Assembly: GCF_012911565.1 (NCBI RefSeq)
Contig: NZ_JAAMPU010000106.1
Coordinates: forward strand, 124,001-188,000
Direction of reading: 5' to 3'
DNA length: 64,000 nucleotides
DNA from: Flavobacterium silvaticum
GTDB taxonomy: Bacteria; Bacteroidota; Bacteroidia; Flavobacteriales; Flavobacteriaceae
The notes under the pieces were generated by a model that did no database searches, was not told the origin of the DNA, and saw only the letters and a program-made list of their open reading frames with translations. This document shows positions 8,756 through 16,076 of the stretch, piece after piece. A program made the translations under genes and the position numbers. Numbering within the stretch: the first letter of the stretch is position 1; every line of letters starts with the position of its first letter.

Positions 8756-10054
8756 ATGGACAATCTAGACGCCGCGCGGCTTCAGATGGCTTTTACACTG
8801 ATGTTCCATATTGTTTTTGCCTGCATTGGGATGGTCATGCCTTTCTTTATGGTGATCTCGCATTACAAATGGCTCAAAACCAAAAAAGAAGTATATCTCA
8901 CCCTGACCAAAGCCTGGCAAAAAGGCGTCGCGATTTTCTTTGTGACCGGAGCGGTTTCAGGAACTGCCTTATCTTTTGAACTTGGGTTATTGTGGCCGAC
9001 TTTCATGAAACACGCCGGTCCCATTATAGGCATGCCGTTCTCTTTGGAAGGAGCGGCATTTTTTATTGAAGCGGTTGCCATAGGGTTTTATTTGTACGGA
9101 TGGAAAAACCTCAATCCTAAATTCCATTGGTGGACAGGAGTCATCATTGGAGTTTCAGGAGTGGCTTCAGGAATTTTGGTGGTTTCTGCAAATAGTTGGA
9201 TGAATGCACCTTCCGGATTCGACTATATCAACGGACAATTCACGAACATCGATCCGGTAAAAGCACTTTTGAATCCGGCCTGGTTTACACAAGCGTTGCA
9301 TATGGTTTTGGCGGCTTTTGCATCTACCGGTTTTGCGGTCGCGGGAATCCATGCGTATCAGGTTTACAAAGGAAACAACCGGCTCGTTCACGAAAAGGCA
9401 TTTCATATCGCGATTATTTTTGGTGGAATAGCGGCTTTGCTTCAACCGTTGAGCGGAGATTTGTCTGCTAAAGACGTCGCGAAAAGGCAGCCCGTAAAGC
9501 TCGCCGCCATGGAAGCGCATTATCATACAGAGAAAGGTGTTCCGTTGTTCATTGGTGGAATCGTAAACGAAAAGAGCGAATCGGTCACCCATAAAATAGA
9601 AATCCCCAAAGCGTTGTCGTTTTTGGCATTCGGGGATTTTGATGCCGAAGTCAAAGGCTTGTCGGATTTCCCTAAAGACGAACGTCCGCCCGTTGCGATT
9701 CCACATTACGCCTTTCAGATTATGGTGACGATGGGTGGAATCATGGCGTTTTCGGCACTTGCGTATTTCATCAGCGTCAGGAAACGCAACTGGTGGGACA
9801 GGAAATGGTTCTGGCTGGTATTCGCTATCCTGACACCTGTAGGTTATATAGCACTCGAAGCCGGTTGGGTCGTCACCGAAGTAGGTCGTCAGCCGTGGAT
9901 CATCCATAATGTTATGAGAACAAAAGATGCGGTCACACCAATGCCCGGAATGATCTACAGTTTCTGGTTTTACGTGTTCCTGTATTCGATTTTGACGGCA
10001 ACGGTTATTTGGCTCATGCGACGGCAGATTAAAGTGCTGAACGCGACTGGTTAA
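8756..10054 (+). CDS. cydA: Cytochrome bd-type quinol oxidase subunit I
   Basis: Haem-bearing subunit of the bd terminal oxidase, which oxidises quinol and reduces O2 at the inner membrane. Conserved ligands are visible: His18 (FHIVFACIG), Glu98 and Glu105 in the haem d/b595 region, His182 (LHMVL) and Met323 (FQIMV) for b558, plus GRQPW at 377-381. At 432 residues it is clearly shorter than the E. coli protein (522); the shortening falls in the Q-loop between TM6 and TM7 (about residues 235-315), so it belongs to the short Q-loop class. cydB follows after 255 bases rather than directly. Confidence 0.93.
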   Translation: MDNLDAARLQMAFTLMFHIVFACIGMVMPFFMVISHYKWLKTKKEVYLTLTKAWQKGVAIFFVTGAVSGTALSFELGLLWPTFMKHAGPIIGMPFSLEGAAFFIEAVAIGFYLYGWKNLNPKFHWWTGVIIGVSGVASGILVVSANSWMNAPSGFDYINGQFTNIDPVKALLNPAWFTQALHMVLAAFASTGFAVAGIHAYQVYKGNNRLVHEKAFHIAIIFGGIAALLQPLSGDLSAKDVAKRQPVKLAAMEAHYHTEKGVPLFIGGIVNEKSESVTHKIEIPKALSFLAFGDFDAEVKGLSDFPKDERPPVAIPHYAFQIMVTMGGIMAFSALAYFISVRKRNWWDRKWFWLVFAILTPVGYIALEAGWVVTEVGRQPWIIHNVMRTKDAVTPMPGMIYSFWFYVFLYSILTATVIWLMRRQIKVLNATG

Positions 10055-10081
10055 GTTAGTTTTGAATTTTAACTTTTTCGG

Positions 10082-10191
10082 CAGTTTTTATGTATCTGGC
10101 TTAGTTTGCGGATGCGTAAATTGGCACTGGGGAGGGGCCAATGGTGTTCCCTACAAAATCCTGAAAATATCCGGATACAGTTTTTATGTAT
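10082..10191 (+). repeat. 14-bp direct repeat pair in the cydA-cydB gap
   Basis: CAGTTTTTATGTAT occurs at 10082-10095 and again at 10178-10191, 96 bases apart, within the 255-base spacer between cydA and cydB. The intervening DNA holds an imperfect GGC/GCC hairpin near 10120-10135 and no convincing gene. Function unknown; it could simply be a duplicated leader segment. Confidence 0.35.
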
Positions 10192-10309
10192 TAAATGTTA
10201 AATTTTAGACTTTGGCAGAAGGCACAATTCTCTCCGATTACGATATAATATTGAAAAGAAAATGACCCTCGATACTTTTAGCTTTTTATAGCCCTTAACT
10301 GACATTGCC

Positions 10310-11335
10310 ATGCTGTACGTCGTTTTACTATTCCTCGTAGTTTCCTTTTTCCTGTATGTGTTATTGGGCGGGGCCGATTTTGGAGCCGGAATAGTCGAAT
10401 TGTTTTCATCTGTCGACAACCAAAAACCAATCAAGAAAACGGTTTACAATGTCATGGGGCCGGTGTGGGAAGCCAACCACATTTGGATTATCATCTTAAT
10501 CGTGATTTTATGGATCGCGTTCCCTGAAACGTACAATGTAATCGTAGTTTACCTGCACATTCCGCTTACACTGGCATTGTTGGGAATCACACTTCGAGGT
10601 GCCGCTTTTATATTCCGGCACTATGATGCCATAAAAGGCCAATCCCAGAAATTATACGATAGTCTTTTTAGGATTGCATGCCTGATCACGCCCATTTTTC
10701 TTGGAATGTCATTCGGCGCTTTGGTTACGGGCGATATCAAGCTGCTTGAACGGAATCCGGATCTTGGTTTTTACGATGCTTATGTGCATCCGTGGTTTCA
10801 GGCGTTTCCGATTGCAATCGGATGTTTCTTTGCCGCCTTGTGTTCTTTTCTCGCTGCCGTGTTTTTAATCGGCGAAGCCAATGCGGACGAGAAGAAAATG
10901 TACATCAAAAAAGCCACGGTCGCGATTATTTCGGTGGTAGTTTTGGGAACGATAGTATTGATTATCGGGTTTGTCCAGAAACGTGATTTTGTCCTTGATT
11001 TTATTTCGGATGTGTATGCGATAGCCGCCGTTGGCATATCGGCTTTGCTGCTGATCCCACTGTGGAAAACCATCAGAAACGGAAATGTGGTTTGGTGCAG
11101 ATTCCTCGCCGGATTCCAAATCGCGTTGATTCTTTTTGCGGCGGCGATCGTTCATTTTCCAATGGTGATTCAGACCGCTTCCGGCCGATTGGATTTTATG
11201 CAAAACATCGCCCCGGAAAGCGTCATCAATGTGCTCGGTATTTCTTTGATCATTGGCGGATTGCTGATTTTACCGGGATTGTTCCATTTACTTAAATCAT
11301 TCCGGATGATCAAAGCGTTGGAACAGGACCATTGA
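10310..11335 (+). CDS. cydB: Cytochrome bd-type quinol oxidase subunit II
   Basis: Integral membrane partner of CydA, 341 residues with about eight to nine hydrophobic segments. The N-terminus has the family signature GGADFGAGIVELF, followed by NHIWIIILIVILWIAFPETY, and TLRGAAFIFRHY in TM3; these are the conserved CydB positions. It is needed to assemble the haem-bearing complex. The gene is 255 bases behind cydA and has its own leader, so separate initiation or a long intercistronic region is possible. It ends flush against the stop of the convergent outer-membrane protein gene (11335/11336), leaving no room for an ordinary terminator. Confidence 0.92.
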   Translation: MLYVVLLFLVVSFFLYVLLGGADFGAGIVELFSSVDNQKPIKKTVYNVMGPVWEANHIWIIILIVILWIAFPETYNVIVVYLHIPLTLALLGITLRGAAFIFRHYDAIKGQSQKLYDSLFRIACLITPIFLGMSFGALVTGDIKLLERNPDLGFYDAYVHPWFQAFPIAIGCFFAALCSFLAAVFLIGEANADEKKMYIKKATVAIISVVVLGTIVLIIGFVQKRDFVLDFISDVYAIAAVGISALLLIPLWKTIRNGNVVWCRFLAGFQIALILFAAAIVHFPMVIQTASGRLDFMQNIAPESVINVLGISLIIGGLLILPGLFHLLKSFRMIKALEQDH

Positions 11336-11947
11336 TTATTTCGAAGCAAAAATCCTGGCAACATCAACGTTTAGCGTAAGATACAAATTGAATATCTTAC
11401 ATGAACTGTGGTCATCTTTATAAAACGGACTTAACCCAGCATCGGCCTTCGCCTGAATGTCAACATATTTAAGTACCCGCCATCCGAACCCAAAAACACC
11501 TCCGAGATGAACGGCTTTAAATTGGTTTTTGACGTCATTCCCTTCTAGTTCGGCTTTGGTCATAAATGCGACTTTTGGTCCGAGTTGAAGATAAAATCCG
11601 CTGCGATATTCCCCAAAATCGTATTTGAAAGAGGGATTGATATCGACGAAAGTAAATTTATATTTCTCATCGAGATCCCTATTTGAAAACCCCTTGATGA
11701 ATTCCTGGCCGTGAATGATCCCTTCGATTTTGACTCCCATATGTTTTACGAGTTGGTATTCACCATAAAGGCCGAAAACCGGAGTGATAAATTTATCATT
11801 TCCGGAGTCAAAGAAAACCTCGTTCGGGCCGCTGTTTGAGCTCTGATCATTGTATAAATTCCCTCCAATGACAATACCATAAGAGAGTTTCTGGGCATTT
11901 GCCGACAAACAGCAACATACCAATGCAAAAAATAAAAGTCTGTTCAT
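11336..11947 (-). CDS. Outer-membrane beta-barrel protein (PorT/OmpW-like)
   Basis: A 203-residue exported protein with a Sec signal peptide (MNRLLFFALVCCCLSANA, cut before QKLSYGIV). The mature part alternates short hydrophobic strands with turns, as in eight-stranded barrels of the Bacteroidota PorT/outer_membrane_beta-barrel family: LYGEYQLVKHMGVKIEGIIH, FVDINPSFKYDFG and SGFYLQLGPKVAFMTKAELE are typical strand pairs. No enzymatic motif. It stands alone and converges with cydB. Function unknown. Confidence 0.75.
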   Translation of the reverse strand: MNRLLFFALVCCCLSANAQKLSYGIVIGGNLYNDQSSNSGPNEVFFDSGNDKFITPVFGLYGEYQLVKHMGVKIEGIIHGQEFIKGFSNRDLDEKYKFTFVDINPSFKYDFGEYRSGFYLQLGPKVAFMTKAELEGNDVKNQFKAVHLGGVFGFGWRVLKYVDIQAKADAGLSPFYKDDHSSCKIFNLYLTLNVDVARIFASK

Positions 11948-12020
11948 TTTGTTTGGTTGTGCCCGATATATAATTGCCTCGGATGAACGAATATAGAAAT
12001 TCGCCCATACATTTTAAAAC

Positions 12021-12986
12021 TTATTGAAACTGCTCCATTTTCTTTGCAAAATAAGGCGAATCGTTCCACCTGATTTTTCGATCTGCCGATATCAATTTCA
12101 ATTCCTCCGGCAGACAATCCAAAATGGCCTGTTGCATTTTTTCAACAAGCAACTGACGCGAAAAAGTATCGGTCGTAACTAAACTGATTTGGCGCACTGG
12201 CGTTGGTTTTTGAAGCGGACGCACGAATCCGTCGGTCTCATGCTGCACCGATAATTGCGGAATTATGGCAAAACCTAAACCGGCCCTGACCAGATTTTTG
12301 AGCGTTTCTATGGAACTGATCTCATACGAGAATTTTTCATCCGGAACAGCTTCATCCTTTAGATTGCATATGTCGAGCAATTGCGCATTGTAGCAGAATT
12401 CGTATTGTAAAAACAGCAACCGGTTTTTGTCTTCGGCTTTGAGCGTATAGACTTTTTCTTCCGGATATTGATCATTCGGAAGATAGGCTACGAAAGGCTC
12501 GTCGAAAACCGAATGCTCGGACAGACCGGATTGACCTGTTGGAGTTGCCATCAAAGCCACATCGATTTGTCCCGATTCTAGATCGCGGATCAACAATCCG
12601 GTAGGCCGTTCCGTGATGATCATTTTGACCTTGGGCGCGATTCGCTGCATGGCCATGATAAACGACGGAACCAGATAAGGTGACAAGGTACTAATGACAC
12701 CAATCCGGATTTCACCTTCGAGGGAATTTTTCCGATCGATGACAAACTCGCGTATGCTTTCTGATTCACGCAACACTTTCCTGGCCCTGACGATGATTTC
12801 CGACCCTTCTTTGGTTGGAACCATGGGTACTTTGCTGCGGTCGAATATTTTGATTCCGATTTCTTCCTCAAGGTTTTTGAGTTGGGTGGTAAGTCCGGGC
12901 TGGGAAATCAGCGATGCTTCTGCGGCCCGCGCAAAATGCCGGTGATTGTCAAGGGCGATGATGTATTTGAGTTGTTGCAAGGTCAT
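12021..12986 (-). CDS. oxyR: OxyR-type LysR-family peroxide sensor
   Basis: LysR-family regulator of 321 residues. The N-terminal winged helix (residues 1-60) contains HFARAAEASLISQPGLTTQL; the C-terminal sensor holds Cys198 and Cys207 in the FCYN...LDIC segment, nine residues apart exactly as Cys199/Cys208 of E. coli OxyR, which form the H2O2-driven disulfide. That pair is the reason for calling OxyR rather than a generic LysR protein. It is divergent from an OsmC-type peroxidase and a perfect 12-bp dyad lies in the shared promoter region, consistent with peroxide control of the neighbour and autoregulation. Confidence 0.9.
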   Translation of the reverse strand: MTLQQLKYIIALDNHRHFARAAEASLISQPGLTTQLKNLEEEIGIKIFDRSKVPMVPTKEGSEIIVRARKVLRESESIREFVIDRKNSLEGEIRIGVISTLSPYLVPSFIMAMQRIAPKVKMIITERPTGLLIRDLESGQIDVALMATPTGQSGLSEHSVFDEPFVAYLPNDQYPEEKVYTLKAEDKNRLLFLQYEFCYNAQLLDICNLKDEAVPDEKFSYEISSIETLKNLVRAGLGFAIIPQLSVQHETDGFVRPLQKPTPVRQISLVTTDTFSRQLLVEKMQQAILDCLPEELKLISADRKIRWNDSPYFAKKMEQFQ

Positions 12987-12997
12987 AATTATAACTT

Positions 12998-13057
12998 CAG
13001 ATTATAAATATAAAAAATTATCTATTTGATTTATAATCTGACATCGAAGTATCTTTG
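12998..13057 (+). promoter_or_regulatory. oxyR-osmC intergenic dyad and osmC promoter
   Basis: CAGATTATAAAT (12998-13009) and ATTTATAATCTG (13029-13040) form a perfect 12-bp inverted repeat with a 19-base spacer. TATCTTTG at 13050-13057 matches TAnnTTTG, and TTTG at 13025-13028 stands 21 bases before it, so the right arm falls between the promoter halves of osmC. This is the layout expected for an OxyR tetramer site; binding is inferred. Confidence 0.65.
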
Positions 13058-13087
13058 ACCCATAGAAACAATCTAAAAAATCATATC

Positions 13088-13504
13088 ATGAAATTCACAA
13101 GAAAAGCAAACGCAAACTGGAAAGGAACCGGTCTTGAAGGCAAAGGAACCATCTCTACCCAAAGTACTACGTTGGATAATGCACAATTATCTTTCAAAAC
13201 CCGTTTTGCCGATGGCGTAGGGACGAATCCTGAAGAATTGATCGCGGCAGCCCATTCTGGTTGTTACACCATGCAATTGGGTTTTCTTTTAAACGAAGCA
13301 GGTTTTACGGCAGATAACCTCGATACGGAAGCGCTTTTGACTTTTGAAGACGGAACGATTACGAAAATTCACTTGCAGCTTTCGGCTCAGATTCCGGGGA
13401 TCGATAATGACAAATTCCAGGAAATCGCAGCGACTGCAAAGGCCGTTTGTCCGGTTTCAAAAGTGTTGAATGCAGAAATTACGTTGGATGCAGTTCTGAA
13501 CTGA
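13088..13504 (+). CDS. OsmC/Ohr-family peroxiredoxin
   Basis: A 138-residue thiol peroxidase acting on organic hydroperoxides in the cytoplasm. The first family cysteine is in AAHSGCYTMQLGF (about residue 59) and the second in AKAVCPVSKVLN (about residue 124), matching OsmC. The N-terminal KFTRKANANWKGTGLEGKG is the usual OsmC strand start. The frame runs 11 codons further upstream, but the promoter element ends at 13057, so ATG 13088 is chosen. It is transcribed away from oxyR across a shared dyad and is followed by a strong terminator. Confidence 0.88.
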   Translation: MKFTRKANANWKGTGLEGKGTISTQSTTLDNAQLSFKTRFADGVGTNPEELIAAAHSGCYTMQLGFLLNEAGFTADNLDTEALLTFEDGTITKIHLQLSAQIPGIDNDKFQEIAATAKAVCPVSKVLNAEITLDAVLN

Positions 13505-13527
13505 TCCGGTTATAACTTATTTTCAAG

Positions 13528-13551
13528 ACAGGCTTTGCGGCCTGTTTTTTT
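13528..13551 (+). terminator. Rho-independent terminator after osmC
   Basis: Stem ACAGGC (13528-13533) and GCCTGT (13540-13545) with a six-base loop and a run of seven T. Confidence 0.8.
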
Positions 13552-13573
13552 ATGTCGGTTATTTTGGACGCGA

Positions 13574-13726
13574 CTAGCCCCGATGCGAGCGGTTAGCTTG
13601 CCGCTGGACAAAGGCTGGTTTTCCTGCATTGGCAGAGCGACTAACAGAAGCTCCTGCCAATGTTTGGAAAACCGGCTTTGGACGAGGCAACTAAAAGCGG
13701 ACAGCGGGACCCGAGCTCCTGCGAAC
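13574..13726. repeat. Long imperfect hairpin element with flavobacterial-type border motifs
   Basis: The unit opens with CTAGCCCCGATGCGAGC and closes with AAAGCGGACAGCGGGACC plus GAGCTCCTGCGAAC, border motifs I associate with repeated intergenic elements of Flavobacterium genomes. Inside, arms 13606-13635 and 13654-13683 pair over about 30 bases with few mismatches (CATTGGCAG/CTGCCAATG is perfect; GGTTTTCC/GGAAAACC also). No ORF of note. It lies between osmC and asnS. Its mobility or function is unknown. Confidence 0.6.
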
Positions 13727-13818
13727 TGTGCGAAGCAATTTAGCTACTGAAAAATAAAAAACTTTAAGAATTTTTACATTTTTTCTGTAGCTGAATCAAT
13801 TCGGAATTCCTTACCATA

Positions 13819-13906
13819 GACCTTCCACGTCTTAAAGACCTGGAAGGTTTCAGAAACCTCCCGGGTTTAAGAAACCCTGCAGGTTTTAAAACCCTCGATG
13901 TTTCAA
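13819..13906. repeat. Tandem degenerate palindromes between osmC and asnS
   Basis: A run of short palindromic units with alternating AGACCT/AAACCC and GGTTT boxes, for example AACCTCCCGGGTTT, AAACCCTGCAGGTTT and AAACCCTCGATGTTT, spaced by TTAAGA-like linkers. Period is roughly 20 bases. It resembles low-complexity spacer repeats seen in other Flavobacteria. No coding capacity. Confidence 0.55.
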
Positions 13907-13992
13907 AAATTTCAGCAATTGGCAAGACGCTTTCCTTTCAGAGCAATTCCCTACAAATCCAAATCTTTCTTTCCACTTTCCACTTTCAATCC

Positions 13993-14000
13993 TATATTTG
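13993..14000 (+). promoter_or_regulatory. -7 element of asnS
   Basis: TATATTTG is a full match to TAnnTTTG, 22 bases before the asnS ATG. It excludes use of the earlier in-frame GTG-type start at 13998. Confidence 0.5.
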
Positions 14001-14021
14001 CGCCCAGTAAATTTTCGCAAG

Positions 14022-15467
14022 ATGAAACATACCAAGATCAAAGACCTGTTGTGCTGTACGAGCACGTTGAGTAATGTAACTGCCAAAGGCTGGGTGCGGA
14101 CGTTCCGCAACAATCAGTTCATTGCGCTTAACGACGGGTCGACGATCAATAACATCCAGTGTGTGGTCGATTTTGAAAATACGTCTGCGGATATTCTGAA
14201 GCGGGTCACAACCGGAGCTGCCATTGCAGTTACCGGCGACTTGGTCGAAAGCCAGGGAAAAGGCCAGAAATATGAAATCCAAGTAACCAAACTTGAGATT
14301 TTAGGCGATTCAGATGCGGAGAAGTTCCCGATGCAGCCCAAAAAACACTCCCTGGAATTCCTTCGTGAAAATGCACATTTGCGCGTTCGGACGAATGCGT
14401 TCGGGGCGATTATGCGGGTGCGTTCGGTGCTGGCCTTTGCGGTGCATAAATATTTCCAGGATAAAGGTTTTGTATATGTGAACACGCCAATTATAACTGG
14501 TGCCGATGCCGAAGGTGCGGGCGAAATGTTCCAGGTGACTTCAATGCCGCTGGATTCCTTGCCGAGAAATGAAGAAGGACAGATCGATTACAAACAGGAT
14601 TTCTTCGGAAAACATACGAACTTAACAGTTTCCGGACAATTGGAAGGCGAGACTTTCGCGATGGCCTTGGGACAGATTTACACGTTCGGGCCTACGTTCC
14701 GTGCGGAAAATTCAAACACGTCACGCCACCTTGCGGAATTCTGGATGATAGAGCCGGAAGTGGCGTTCAACGATCTGGATGACAACATGGACCTGGCTGA
14801 AGATTTCATCCAGTATGTAGTAAAATATGCGTTGGATCATTGCGTGGACGATTTGAAATTCCTCGAAGGCCGATTGCTTGAAGAGGAAAAATCGAAACCA
14901 CAGGATCAACGCAGTGAAATGTCGCTTTTGGAGAAACTGACGTTTGTATTGGACAACAATTTCAAACGGGTTTCTTATACCGAAGCAATCGATATCCTTA
15001 AAGATTCGACTCCGAACAAAAAGAAAAAATTCCAATATTTAATCACCGAATGGGGCGCCGACCTGCAAAGCGAACACGAGCGTTTCCTTGTCGAAAAGCA
15101 CTTTAAATGCCCGGTGATCCTCTACGATTATCCGGCGAATATCAAAGCCTTTTATATGCGTCTGAACGACAACACGGAACCCGGTCGCGAAACAGTCCGT
15201 GCGATGGACATTCTGTTTCCCGGTATTGGTGAAATAGTAGGCGGATCTCAACGTGAGGAACGCTATGATGTACTCGTTGAAAAGATGAAAAAGATTGGAA
15301 TCGACGAAGAGGAATTGTGGTGGTATCTGGACACAAGACGATTCGGGACGGCAACACATTCAGGTTTTGGACTTGGATTCGAAAGACTCGTTTTGTTTGT
15401 GACGGGCATGACGAATATACGTGACGTGATTCCTTTTCCAAGGACGCCTCAGAATGCGGAGTTTTAA
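14022..15467 (+). CDS. asnS: Asparaginyl-tRNA synthetase
   Basis: Class IIb aminoacyl-tRNA synthetase charging tRNA-Asn. An N-terminal OB-fold anticodon-binding domain (about residues 15-110, [21 protein letters not shown]) precedes the catalytic core with motif 2 ([22 protein letters not shown]) and C-terminal motif 3 ([27 protein letters not shown]). [10 protein letters not shown] is characteristic of AsnRS rather than AspRS. Length (481) is normal for Bacteroidota. The frame is open eight codons upstream, but a TATATTTG element at 13993-14000 overlaps that stretch, supporting ATG 14022. Confidence 0.95.
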   Translation: MKHTKIKDLLCCTSTLSNVTAKGWVRTFRNNQFIALNDGSTINNIQCVVDFENTSADILKRVTTGAAIAVTGDLVESQGKGQKYEIQVTKLEILGDSDAEKFPMQPKKHSLEFLRENAHLRVRTNAFGAIMRVRSVLAFAVHKYFQDKGFVYVNTPIITGADAEGAGEMFQVTSMPLDSLPRNEEGQIDYKQDFFGKHTNLTVSGQLEGETFAMALGQIYTFGPTFRAENSNTSRHLAEFWMIEPEVAFNDLDDNMDLAEDFIQYVVKYALDHCVDDLKFLEGRLLEEEKSKPQDQRSEMSLLEKLTFVLDNNFKRVSYTEAIDILKDSTPNKKKKFQYLITEWGADLQSEHERFLVEKHFKCPVILYDYPANIKAFYMRLNDNTEPGRETVRAMDILFPGIGEIVGGSQREERYDVLVEKMKKIGIDEEELWWYLDTRRFGTATHSGFGLGFERLVLFVTGMTNIRDVIPFPRTPQNAEF

Positions 15468-15489
15468 TTTGGGGTGATGCGAATATTTC

Positions 15490-15540
15490 TTCGCTTCACT
15501 CAGATTTAACACAAAGGCACGAAGACTCGAAGACCCAAAG
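15490..15540 (+). repeat. Left inverted repeat flanking the GxxExxY gene
   Basis: TTCGCTTCACTC followed by TTTAACACAAAGGCACGAAG and further CRAAG units. It matches the reverse complement of 16018-16069 over about 50 bases with roughly six mismatches and one or two gaps. Internally it repeats the 7-mer CACRAAG. Confidence 0.75.
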
Positions 15541-15584
15541 TTTGGTTTCGTATCTTAGCTCAGTAATTTATATACGCCATATAG

Positions 15585-15970
15585 ATGAGTGATTTTAGAC
15601 ACGAAGCGATTGCTAAAGCAATTGTGAACGCAGCATTTCATTTAATGTGCATCGTAGTCTGGGACCTGGTTTACTTGAAAAAGTTTATGAGGTTTGCCTG
15701 ACCCATGAAATAAGAAAAGTAGGTTTAAATGTTCAGCAGCAGGTAAAGCTTCCGATAGTTTACGACAACATGGTTTTTAAGGAATATTTACGACTGGATT
15801 TGTTGGTTGAAGATGAGATAATCGTTGAAATCAAATCGGTTGAGATTTTACATCCTGTTTGTCGCGCTCAAATGATTAGCCAACTAAAACTGTCAGGCAA
15901 AAATTTGGGATTTTTAATTAATTTTAATGTTCCGTTAATTAAAAACGGCATTCAAAGAATCGTCAATTAG
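15585..15970 (+). pseudogene. GxxExxY-family protein (PDDEXK_3-like), frameshifted
   Basis: The family N-terminus starts at ATG 15585 (MSDFRHEAIAKAIVNAAFH) and runs into a stop at 15698, while the rest continues in another frame from about 15647 as HRSLGPGLLEKVYEV, RLDLLVEDEIIVEIKSVE and LKLSGKNLGFLINFNVP to 15970. GLLEKVY is the name-giving GxxExxY and LDLL...VEIK carries the D and ExK of the predicted PD-(D/E)XK fold. Joining the frames near 15640 (two extra bases in TTAAT, or one missing) restores a normal protein of about 128 residues. Either a real frameshift, a sequencing error, or initiation at GTG 15647. Inverted repeats flank the gene on both sides. Confidence 0.75.
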
Positions 15971-16017
15971 TAAGTTCTTTATGCCTTCAAATTAATTACT
16001 AAAATAAATCGAAGCGC

Positions 16018-16069
16018 CTTCGTGTCTTTGTGACTTCGTGCCTTCGTGTTAAACAGCGAGCGAAGCGAA
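16018..16069 (-). repeat. Right inverted repeat flanking the GxxExxY gene
   Basis: CTTCGTGTCTTTGTGACTTC then GTGCCTTCGTGTTAAAC and GAGCGAAGCGAA. It is the inverted partner of 15490-15540. It ends eight bases before the rpoN start, so the element abuts the rpoN leader. Confidence 0.75.
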
Positions 16070-16076
16070 CATAAAT

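Noticed and set aside
9167..9907. A 246-codon minus-strand frame opposite cydA
   Set aside because: Antisense shadow of a well-conserved gene; no recognisable domain.
10112..10201. A 29-codon frame in the cydA-cydB gap as a possible CydX-like subunit
   Set aside because: It lacks a hydrophobic helix and begins within a GC-rich hairpin; CydX proteins are single transmembrane helices.
15585..15698. The 37-codon frame at the start of the GxxExxY locus as an independent small gene
   Set aside because: Its first 19 residues are the normal family N-terminus and the rest is out-of-frame reading, so it is one half of a frameshifted gene.
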